From assembly GCA_028274465.1 (NCBI GenBank), contig CM051457.1:64170899-64234898 (forward strand): DNA of 64,000 bases, given 5' to 3'. Numbering within the stretch: the first letter of the stretch is position 1; each line of letters opens with the position of its first letter. This DNA is from Plantago ovata. Its lineage: Eukaryota > Streptophyta > Magnoliopsida > Lamiales > Plantaginaceae. The translations under genes and the position numbers were made by a program. Positions 54,700 through 64,000 of this stretch are shown here, piece by piece. The notes under the pieces are model-generated. The model saw only the letters and a program-made list of their open reading frames with translations, had not been told where the DNA came from and made no database searches.

Positions 54700-56714
54700 C
54701 AGTGGTCTAAAGGTCCAACAATAAGGTTTGCCGGTGGAGAACTTGCCCCTACTAAAGGTTTTGGAGATGTTAAGATTGGTTGCATAACAATCAAAGGAGT
54801 ATTACATGTCAAGAATCTCAAGTTCAATTGTTTAGCATGAGTCAGTTTGCTGACAAAGGCTATTTCATAAAAATCAAGACTGGCGAATGTAGACTTATTG
54901 ACTTTGAAACGAAGAAGACAATTATGATTGCTAGAAGAACTGGAAGTCTATATAATGTGGACTGGTCTTCAGCAATCATAGAAAAATGACTAGTTGTTGT
55001 TCAAGGAGGCTTTGCTGAAAATGCATGGCTTTGGCACAAAAGAACAAGTCACTTGAATATCAAGACGTTGAATACGTTGTCTAAGAAAGAACTTGTAGTT
55101 GGACTACCAAAGATTACATACAAGAAGGATGGAGTTTGCTCAACTTGTCAGAAAGGAAAGCAGACAAAATCCTCTTTCAAGAATAAATCAGTCCATTCAA
55201 CTACAAAGCCACTGCAATTATTGCACATGGACTTGTTTGAATCCTCGACAACAAGTTATGCAGGCAAGAAGTATGGTCTAGTTGTGGTAGATGATTACTC
55301 AAGATTTACTTGGGTTATATTCATCAAACACAAATCAGAAACTAAGAATGAAATACCTAACTTGCTGAATAAGCTCGAAGTCATGAAAAATGACAAGGTA
55401 CAAATCATTCGAACTGACCATGGCACTGAGTTTGTAAACCAGTACATAACTGAGTATTGCACTTCTAAAGGCATACAACATCAGTTATCTTCAATAAGAA
55501 CCCCTCAACAAAATGGAGTTGTTGAAACGAAGAACAGAATCCTTAAGGAAGCTGCAAGGACTATGCTTGCTGACACTGAAATAAGTGAATTCTATTGGGT
55601 TGTAGTTGTTAATACAACTTGCTACACTCAGAATAGCTGCTTGATCAATAAGGAGTATAACAAAACTCCATATGAGCTATTTATTGGAAGACCTCCAAGT
55701 ATCACACATCTAAGAGTGTTTGGTTGCAAGTGTTATGTTCTTAACAATGGTAGAGAATACTTAAGAACATTTCAACCAAAGGCAGATGAAGATACATTTC
55801 TTGGTTACTCCTTGCATAGCAAAGCTTACAGAGTTTACAACAAGAAAGCACAAAAGATTGAAGAATAAGTGCATGTTGTTTTCCATGAGAAGAAACAAGG
55901 AGTTCCTACTGAGAAAGAAGTTTCGGTTTGTATGAAGAAGTTGATCATACAAGAACAGGAAGTTGAGGAAAGAGTTGGTAAAGCCAAACTCACTGAACTA
56001 CATGATGAATTTGACGATGAAAGGCCCAAGCCAAGTAATGACAAGATAAATATAGTTCATGATAAGTAATTCCCACCAAAAGATTCACTCCTGAGGTTGC
56101 TGAAATAGAGCAATCACCTGTGCCTACTGATGAGTTACAACAACCTGCATCACTGAACAAGTAGTTACTGATGAAGTTGTACTAGTAGAGACACAACCAG
56201 AAACCGGTTGTACTGAATAAGTACATGCTGAAGAGTCAGATGCTGAAATGCATTCATATCCTGATCGAAAGAGCAAAAAGCCTGTAAATAAATGGATTAT
56301 AGATCATCCCTCTAAGGATATGATTGGTGAATTGATAAACGCTAAGTGACTAGATCCAAAGTTTCAAATGCGGTAATTGCTGAAGAAGCAATTGTTGTTG
56401 ATGTGGAAGCATTGTTCTCTTGCTTTGTATCAGATTTTGAACCTAAAACCATAGAAGATTCTATGAAGCATTATGAATGGATTACGGCAATGCAAGAAGA
56501 ACTGGATCAATTTGAAAGGAACAAAGTATGGAAACTTGTACCTCTTGCTGAAGGAAAGAAGGCAATCGGTACTAAGTGGGTGTTCAGAAATAAGTTGAGT
56601 GAGTCTGGTGAAGTAACAAAGAACAAAGCACGTTTAGTTGCTCAAGGTTACTGTCAGACTGAAGGATTGAAATTTGATGAGTCATATGCTCCAGTTGCTA
56701 GATTGGATGCAATA
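54700..56714 (+). pseudogene. pol: CopF pol fragment: protease tail, integrase, start of RT
   Basis: It begins in WSKGPTIRFAGG after the protease site and continues with the integrase zinc finger ([21 protein letters not shown]) and core ([21 protein letters not shown]), open at 55053-55868. The linker is shorter and frameshifted (55869-56340). RT starts at about 56520 and is cut at 56714 after ARLDAI by CopG. Stops are at 54831, 54987, 55866 and 56067. The protein differs from the other copies at many sites, so this is the oldest layer seen. Confidence 0.85.
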
Positions 56715-58289
56715 TGTTGGTCCCTTTAAACAACAAGAAAAGACTAGAGGGGGGGGGGGTGAATAGTCTTTTCAAACTTTCGTCGTTTAAAACTTTCTCA
56801 GCAAGTGCTTATTACTTTTCAGTAATGAGTTTGCTGATACTTAACTTTCTCAGCAAGCGCAAGTTACTTTGCAGTAACTAGGTTTGCTGATACTTAAAAT
56901 CATAGAGCGGATGTCTTTGATACAATAAGTGTTCTTTCAGTAAATGAAGGTTTCAGCAAGTGATATGAGTGATTGTGTACAGATAGATATGATTTGCTGA
57001 AAACCAAGTACAGTAAGTAAATCACACAAACACTTTTATAGTGGTATCTGAGAGTGGTGTAATCTCTCAACTAATCCACTTTGTCCTTTCTAGGACTGAA
57101 TTCACTAAGATAAGATTGAGGCTCCTTACAACACCTATCTAGAGCGATTCAAACAGAAACCAAAGCACACTTGCTTCGTCTCCAACCTAATCTAGAGAAC
57201 GCAACCTTGTTCTCCACCAAACTTGGTACTTTTAATCATCAAAACTATGCTCGATTAAGTTCCCCCTGAATATCACGCCTGAAAGGGTGTATTTTCAGTT
57301 AGAGAGGTTTGGGATGAGATAACTTAATTATAATGTATTCAGTTACAACAAGTAATCTAAGAAACAAAACTTTGAATACTTTGCAGTAAACAAGTTTGAT
57401 TGTTTCTGGTGTCAAGACTTGTTCTTGTTCGAAAGAAAGAAAGAACACTTAACTAATTTCTTAGTCGTGTAAATTCTACTTCTTCATAAGTAGCTTTTTC
57501 AAGCTTTAAGTCTTGGAACGGATCAATGGCAGTAGAGAGTATTGAAGGGTTTGTGAGTTTAAGCACAAGTGAGAGTATGATCACGTTGTTGACACACTTC
57601 AACTCTTTGTCGGATGACCTCTATTTATAGTGAAAATAAGGAGCCGTTTGAATTTCAAATTCTAAGGCTTTTGTTCCTTAAAATGTCACTATCTTGCTTT
57701 TGTACTTTCAGCAGCGTCCTTATTTGTCTTCTAGTCTTCATGTCCTTCGCGTGCATGCTTTGCATTTAATGCTCTTTTGAATAGAATTCAAACAGTAACA
57801 TTGGAGCGCAAATGCAAGTACTTTCAGCAAGAGGTCACATATGTTTCATCAGCAAGTGGTCAGTCTCAGTTTCAACAAGCACAACCTCCTCTGTCGTATA
57901 GATTTTCACTTATGCAAGCTGTTGCTGAAGTTTCCACTTTCTGAGCAACATGTGCCTTTGTAGATACCAGTCTTCAGAAATCTTCTAGTCTTCAGTCTTC
58001 GAAATCTTCAAGATTCTGAGCGGTTCTAAATGCTTCAATAGTTTGTTTGTAAAAATAAAGTACATCATCAGCAAATGCTTCAATAGGTTGTATTTCTTTT
58101 CAGAAAACAAGATACATCATAAGCTTTAAAACCAACCTATCTAGCACCTACTCTAAGTCTTCAGCAAACGTTCCTCTTTTACAATGTCCTTAAAATTCTA
58201 AATTCCTATGGACCTTAAGAGTACTAGTTACTGGACTTTCCTTAATTTAGCATGGTTAATTGCTCATCAAAATTACAAGTTTCCTAACA
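56715..58289 (-). repeat. CopG 3' LTR (1575 bp)
   Basis: The plus strand reads TGTTGG to CCTAACA. The antisense TATA is at 57622-57629, with a G-run at 56749-56758. Adjacent 58290-58304 is the complement of the PPT, and 58305-58552 is the short conserved non-coding tail after the 3' ORF. Confidence 0.9.
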
Positions 58290-61200
58290 AATTTCCCCCT
58301 TTTTGATGTTAGCAATCCATGGCTAAATTAATTGTTACCCTTTTAGAGGTTTCTGATGTTGAATAAATCAGTTGATTAATGCAAGCATACTTGAATAATT
58401 AAACAGTAAGCATAAGTAAATTGCATAATCAAAAACCAATAAGAGTCAAAAGCTTCATTGCTGATAGTTATCTTTCAGAAGTTTACAAGAAGTAGCAGAG
58501 ATAACTAAACAAAGTCAGCAAACAAAACTTTAACAAAAACTATTACAGAGAGTTAAGCTCTTCCAGAAGATTTTCTCAAAATCTCTCTTACACTCTTCTA
58601 AGCAGGTGTAGTAAATTCAACACAGTCCTTTTCGTAGTTCTCAAGAAGCTTACGGACTTGTAGTTGAAGAATTCTTGCATTTTTGCAGGCAGTATGATGA
58701 TGCTTTTTTCAGCATTCATTTCCATGTAGTGAGTTACCCACAAATGCATGCCCCAATTGCTGGCATGGAGAAGCTGTGTATCTGAAATGCTTTTAGGATG
58801 AATCTTTCTTACCCAGAGAAGATCTTCTTCTTGATCCTTAGCAGTGAGATAGAAATACTCATAAGGAATCAATCCAAGTCTCTTCTTTGTTTTCTTGTTT
58901 ACTGGGTCAGAGTAATAAGCAATGCCAGGTGGTTTTATCAAATCAGGTTCTTGTCTGTAAGTCTTACCAATTGCAGTTCTTCTTACTGAGACCTCAAGAT
59001 TCAACCATCTCCCAGCAATGTTTCTAGGAAGGGATTCTTCCCTTTGTTTTCTTTTTACCTTGAGTTCAATCCATGTGAACATTTGGTTCAAAATGGCTGT
59101 AGGAAAGAACTCATTCACCAGCAAGTCTTCCAGCTTTAAGATCCAGCAACCATGAATGTTTCTGATCACATTCTGAGTGATTTCATCATTGCTGGTCTTT
59201 GTATACTCGATGCCGGAGCCAATAGCAATGCTGGCCAGCCTCTTTTCTTCCTGTCTTTGCCTTCTTCTTCTTGACTTAGCATTGTCTTGATCTCTTGCTG
59301 AAGATCTTGAGTCAGAAGAGAAATGCTTTGATTGGCCAGACAGAGTTAAGGTTGTTAAAGGTCTAGCTCTTATGGATTGAGCTATTGTCTGATTGTCATC
59401 ATCATCATCATCTTCATTCAGATCTTGATGACTTTCAGTATGGCAATAACCTTGAGTTTCAGCAGCAGTTTTTCTCTTTTTGGGACTTGCTGAATTTAAC
59501 TCAGATTCTGCTTGCCTTTTAGAACTTTGCTCTCTTTCAGCAAGAGGTTCTATGGGTAGTGGCTCATCAACAGTAGGAGGGGTTTGGGTTATTTTTCTTA
59601 TATTTCTGTTTTCCCCCTTAGACATGGATTGCAACATCGGAGTGATGTGCAGAGAATAGAACTCATTGCAGTTTTCAGCAAGAGTACTTAAACTGTTGTA
59701 CTTCATGATGATTTGTTGCTGATCAGAAGTCATTTTTTACAACTCCTTTTGAATACTCACCATGTTCTCTTCATGTCTTTTCTCTGTTGCGGCCTTATCA
59801 TCCATGAAAGTCTGAGCCTTCACTAGAGCGGTCTTTGCGAGCAAGAGTGCTTGACTTACATCTTCTTCATAGCTCTTGTGATAAAGACTGATGTCTTTCT
59901 GAGCTATTGTAAGAGTAGTAGTGCGTCTCAGCACTGTAGCCAATATTTTCCCAATGTCAAGCGGGCTCTCAGCAAGCAATGCCTCATCTTCTGCTTTGTA
60001 GGCATCATGGACTTTCTTCAGTGCCAAAATTCTAGGAGTAAACTCCTCAACTCGTGGGAACGGCACTAGGTTTGGGGTCAAGGAATGAACTTTCAGTTCT
60101 GAAGCAAATTAATCATCTTGTAACAGCAATTCTGCTCTTAAGCAATCGTCTTTATCAGTTATGTAATCAGGAGGAGGAATTTGAACCACTTTGGGATCTC
60201 TCTTAGATTGTTCATCCTCATTTGTTGATAAGTCATCGTCATCCTCAGATTCATCAAGGTCAGCAACCTTGGAACCTAAGTCAGCAGCTTCATTTCCTTT
60301 TAGTTGAGTGGTTGCTGATGGCAACACTTCAGACTCAACAACTGGAGTTTCACCAGTAGTTAGTTTTAGTTGAGTAGTTGCTGAGGGCAACGTTTGAGAC
60401 TCATTTACTGGAATTTCGCCAGTAGTTAGTTTTAATTGAGTAGTTGCTGAGGGCAACGTTTGAGACTCAATTATTGGAGTTTCTCCAGTAGTAAGTGGAA
60501 GGGAGGGGACTTCCTTTGGTCTTACTCCTGAAGATTGACCAATTTCTAGATCCTGCGTATGCCTTGCATGGATCAATAGACTCTTCTATAGAGCGCGTTG
60601 GTAATCTTCATCCAATTCATCTTCATCATCAAGGTTTGCATCAGTGACCTTGGCATCAGAAAGTTGGCTTTTGCCATGTTTCAAGGCAGCTCGCTTTCTG
60701 GCATATTCTTCTTCAGTATCAGCACCTTGTACAGGTGCTTGATTTTCAGCATCAGCAGGAGTAGGTTGAGATACATGCTGAGGTTGTGGTTGATCAGCTT
60801 GTTGATTGTCTTGTGGTTCAGTTTTAGCAACTGTCATTTTTAAACCACCAGCATCAGGACTTGGACCTTGATTGTCATCGTCGTCATCTTTCTTGTCCTT
60901 TGAATCTTTCCCTTCATCATCACTGGGATCAGTTGGAATATTTTCATCTTCTTCCTCTTCATCATCATCAGTCAGAATTACTAGCTCGAGATGCTTGTAT
61001 AAAGCAACACTCGTTACTTCCTCTTCCTCATTTATTTTGTGGGGATCAGCCACCACGGGTACAAATGAACCCTTGAGCATCACAGCTTGTTCAGCTGGAG
61101 AGACACTCTTGAATTTTGCCTTCATATTCTCTCTGATTTGAGCAATCAGATTTGAGCTCATTTGCTGAGAATATGACATTTCTTCAGGAAGTATGGAATG

Positions 61201-61416
61201 AACGAATGTCTCAAGCTTTAGTAGAGAAGATCTCTTTTTCTCATTAGATAGATGAAGATGGAGATCAGAGAAATCCATTCGCCTGTACCTTTGCCAGTTG
61301 CTGATGGACTTAGCAACTCTTGACAAAGTTGTTCTTTTGAAGTTCAAGTACAGTTCCTCAGAACTCACTTGTTGATCTTCAGTGATGAGCACCACTTCAG
61401 TGGTCTCCTTTAGAGC

Positions 61417-61491
61417 CTGAAAAAGAACGATATTTAGATCAGGATAGGTTTGGATAATTGCTTTAGAGTTCAAAGCTGAAACATGAATTAC
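61417..61491 (-). other. Intron or exitron 3 in the 3' ORF (CopG)
   Basis: 75 bp, GTAATTCATG to CTTTTTCAG on the minus strand. It is open in frame and a multiple of three. It is absent in CopD. Confidence 0.8.
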
Positions 61492-61569
61492 CTGCTGAGA
61501 TTCAGCAAGCTCATGTTGTACAATTTCCATTCCTTGAGGAGCTTGAGTAGCATCCTCCATTTGTTCATC

Positions 61570-61641
61570 CTGAAATAAATTTGAGTTAGATACAAGTACT
61601 AAGCTGTCAAACTTAGTTTTATTACCAAAAACATTAACTAC
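61570..61641 (-). other. Intron or exitron 2 in the 3' ORF (CopG)
   Basis: 72 bp, GTAGTTAATG to TTATTTCAG on the minus strand, open in frame. It is absent in CopD. Confidence 0.8.
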
Positions 61642-61710
61642 CTGCTGAGCAGGGAGTGTTGATTCTGGTGCAGAGGCTTCAGCAACCATCTGACTTGCAT
61701 CTTGAGAAGT

Positions 61711-61785
61711 CTGTAGAGATAACATAATATTAGCAAAAGAATAAGTTTCAGAATTTGAGTTTTTACTGATGGTTTATTTATCTAC
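61711..61785 (-). other. Intron 1 in the 3' ORF (CopG)
   Basis: 75 bp, GTAGATAAATAA to TCTCTACAG on the minus strand. The TAA at codon 4 of the segment closes the frame unless it is spliced. Confidence 0.8.
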
Positions 61786-63851
61786 CTGCTGAAGAAGGAC
61801 AGGTTGTGGCTCAATCCTTTCAGCATTAACAGTTTCTTCATTTTCTGGGACTGTTTCTTCAGCAGACTTCTTGTCTTGCTCTGTTTGAGAAAGTTGCGCG
61901 GTTTTAGCAATCTCCCTTGTCTCTGAAATGACAAGTTGAGCAGAAGCATCTTGACCTTTAAGATCACTGCTTGTCATGAAGACATCAATGGATTTGTTGG
62001 ATGATTCTTCAATATCCAACTCCATTTGTTGGTTTATAGCTTCCAGTACAAGCTGGACTTTGTCAATTGATGTCTTTGGTGAACTTGGGCCAGTATTCTC
62101 AGCATCACGAGATGCGTCGTTGAATAGTGCTTCTTGTGTTTCTTCAACAACTTCTGGAACTTGAACCATTGTTGTCTCAGCAACTGGTTCTTCAGCAACT
62201 GGTTCTTCAGCAACCGGGGTTTCAGCAACTTGATGAGTTGCTTGTTCAGCAACCATCTTTTCAGCAGCATCAGCAAGTGCCGCATTTTGCAGATCAGCAG
62301 CAATATCATTTGCTGGTTCCAGAGTTTGATCATCTAGATTATCTACAATGTAGATATCTGGGACTTGGGCAGGAATTTCATTTCCACTGCCTTGTGGTCT
62401 GTTCTCAGTAGAAGGATCAACGTTGAGTCATCATTGAAGGCTTCCGCAAACACTACAATGTTGCTGACATAGGCTTCAGTAACTACCTTGTCAACATCTA
62501 CTGGAACTTGCGTTTCAGCAATTGTCTGGGAATTGTCTGAGAGGTCATGGACAATTGGGACTGACTTGCGAGCCAGTGTTTTCTTCCTTGTGTTACTTGT
62601 CCTTTTCCTCTTTGGTACAGGGTTTGCTAATGACGCTGCAGTCTGAGTGTCATCATCAGCTTTCCTCTTTTTCTTGTTAGATTTCTTCAGTTTCCCAGAA
62701 GCGTCAGTAGTTGCATTTTCAGCAACAGCTGTTGTACACGTACCTTGTTGATCATCATCTACAGCAGTTTCATCTCTAAGTTGCTGAGTGGTGACATCTG
62801 CAGCTGTTGTATACCTTTCTTGATGGCTTGTGCTGACAACATTTGCAGCTGTTGTCTTCCTTGATTTTTCGAGTTTCTTGCCAGCAGTCTTAGGTACATT
62901 CTGCTTGTAGAAGGATCTCCCCACATTGCATACAGATTTCTTAATATGCAATGGGTTTCTCAACTGAATCCTGAAATGTTCAAGGATATAGCATATCTTT
63001 ATTCCATACATAACTGGAAAGGAAGGTGAGACCTTGTTGTCTTCTACCTTTACCTTGAACTTAGTGACACAATCAACAAGCCTGTTGAAAATGTACTTAG
63101 CCCAGTTAAGTTCCGTTTTATTTTCATGGATATGCATCAGCAGCGACCACCTTCTCAGGCCTACTTGGTCTATTCCTCCAACTTGGGAGTCCAAAACTTT
63201 TATCAGTAGCAGAGCTACTAGACCAAGTGAATGGCAGAGATGCTTCCTCTTAACGTGCTTTGTCCAAGTCACGGGAGCAATCTCTCCTTTCTTCATTTTC
63301 TCACTTCTGACGTCACTGTAGAAAGCTTCAATTTCTTCGTCAATGGCAGTGACGTCATCTTCAGTTCCAGTGGTTGGAATCTGAAAGATTTCCGCTAAAT
63401 CAGTCCATTTCAGGACGATTTGCGTGTTCTGAACTGTAGTAAAGATCACTTTTTCAGTGACTCCTTTACTATCAGTTAGGGAGTGGATTTCTGCATTATT
63501 GTAGAACTCCATTGTGTCCAACATGCTCACTTGCTTAGTGCGAGCAGATATGAAATTCATGAGGCCTTGCTGCTTGATAAATTCAAGAGCCTCTTCATTT
63601 TCATCATCGAGTTCTTGTTCATAGAAGTATCGAATGTACTTCTCCTTTGCAAATCCACCCCATTGCATCATCATCTCACACTTTGCAGTGTCAAGATATG
63701 ACGGGGGCATAGGTTTTTCAGAGATTCTATCGTTTTTCAACACAACTTTCGTTGTGTTTGATGCCGGAGTAGTCACCGGAGCAGTGCGTTTCTCAGCACT
63801 GTCAACCTTAGACGGCTTTGAGGACTTAGAGGACTGTCTCTTTGGTGCCAT

Positions 63852-64000
63852 TTCTTTTATAGAGAAGAAAGTGTACGAAAAAGATAGTTTTCTTTTTGAC
63901 CGGAGGTACAGTAGATTCAGGCTAAAATTTGCAGAGAAAGGAAATGTGAGTTAAAGAATTTTGTCATTTCTCTAACTCCTTCTTTATATAGTGTCTCTGA
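63852..64000 (-). promoter_or_regulatory. Internal promoter and leader of the 3' ORF (CopG)
   Basis: The antisense TATATAAA is at 63983-63990, 131 bp before the ATG. The leader block after it (GTTAGAGAAATGACAAAATTC and the CCTCCGGTCAAAAAG block) matches CopB and CopD. The upstream part is outside the window. Confidence 0.6.

Larger units (their letters stand above)
58553..63851 (-). pseudogene. CopG 3' ORF with three introns or exitrons, few breaks
   Basis: ATG at 63851 opens 502 codons: basic MAPKRQSSKSSK, the conserved domain with YFYEQELDDENEEAL and KRKHLCHSLGLVALLLIKVL, and NLS-like KKKRKADDD and PKRKRTSNTRKKT. A frameshift near 62410 moves to the Val-Ala-Glu-rich stretch (62256-61774). 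Three GT-AG segments follow (61711-61785, 61570-61641 and 61417-61491). The first has an in-frame stop, so it must be spliced to read on. The acidic tract is near 60970-60880, breaks are near 60586, 60109 and 59734, and the C-terminal domain ends at 58553. No signal peptide is seen; a nuclear protein is more likely than an envelope. Confidence 0.75.
56715..64000 (-). mobile_element. CopG: minus-strand copia element, 3' half
   Basis: From its end inwards: 3' LTR (56715-58289), PPT (58290-58304), 3' ORF (58553-63851) and internal promoter at the window edge. Pol, gag and the 5' LTR would be to the right. It is inserted in the RT of CopF. The five bases before it are CAATA; the partner is outside the window. 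Confidence 0.85.

Noticed and set aside
1-64000. Host plant genes
   Set aside because: Every long frame belongs to gag, pol or the 3' ORF of a retrotransposon. Gaps are LTRs, leaders or conserved element spacers.

Overview
The window is plant nuclear DNA built entirely from nested LTR retrotransposons; I found no host gene. The evidence is Ty1/copia polyproteins with a YVDD reverse transcriptase and a D,D35E integrase, primer-binding sites complementary to plant initiator tRNA-Met (copia) and tRNA-Asp (Ty3/gypsy type), and AT-rich composition. A flowering plant is likely, but the species cannot be told.

One Ty1/copia family of the Sirevirus type dominates. Labels used here are CopA, CopB, CopC, CopD, LTR-E, CopF and CopG. 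A full member has a 1.5-1.65 kb LTR (TGTTAGG...CCAACA), a tRNA-Met PBS, gag, protease-integrase-RT-RNase H, a non-coding spacer with seven hairpins, a second very long 3' ORF in the 'env-like' position, a polypurine tract and the 3' LTR. Two families of Ty3-type elements carrying gag only or gag plus protease are mixed in (GypA and GypB, and GypC), with LTRs running TGATGA...TTCATCA.

Layout: GypA (1-3996) sits in CopA (3997-29023). CopB (10310-23761, TSD GTTGC) sits inside the 3' ORF of CopA. CopA sits inside the integrase of minus-strand CopC (29024-31198 and 44589-47112). CopD (31199-44588, TSD TTCAG) sits in the gag of CopC, and its own 5' part is replaced by a truncated GypB (31577-33409). 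CopC and the complete GypC (47209-53819, TSD GGTGT) both sit in one older LTR (LTR-E, 47113-47208 and 53820-54699), which abuts an old pol fragment, CopF (54700-56714). CopF is broken by minus-strand CopG (56715 to the window end).

Most genes carry stops and frameshifts. The best preserved are the CopD pol ORF (over 1100 codons open) and the GypC gag-protease ORF.

The most interesting signals are these. (i) The 3' ORF has three 72-75 bp GT-AG segments in CopA and CopG, two of them intact in CopB, and all three are exactly absent from CopD, as if CopD had been copied from spliced RNA. (ii) The 3' ORF has its own conserved TATA box about 140 bp upstream and encodes an NLS-rich, probably nuclear protein. 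(iii) The heptamer TTGCTGA/TCAGCAA is scattered at very high density through the whole copia family. (iv) A relic of a PPT plus LTR edge lies between pol and the 3' ORF, suggesting the 3' module was added to an older element. (v) A conserved hairpin-rich non-coding module and family-specific palindrome arrays occur in the gag-only elements.
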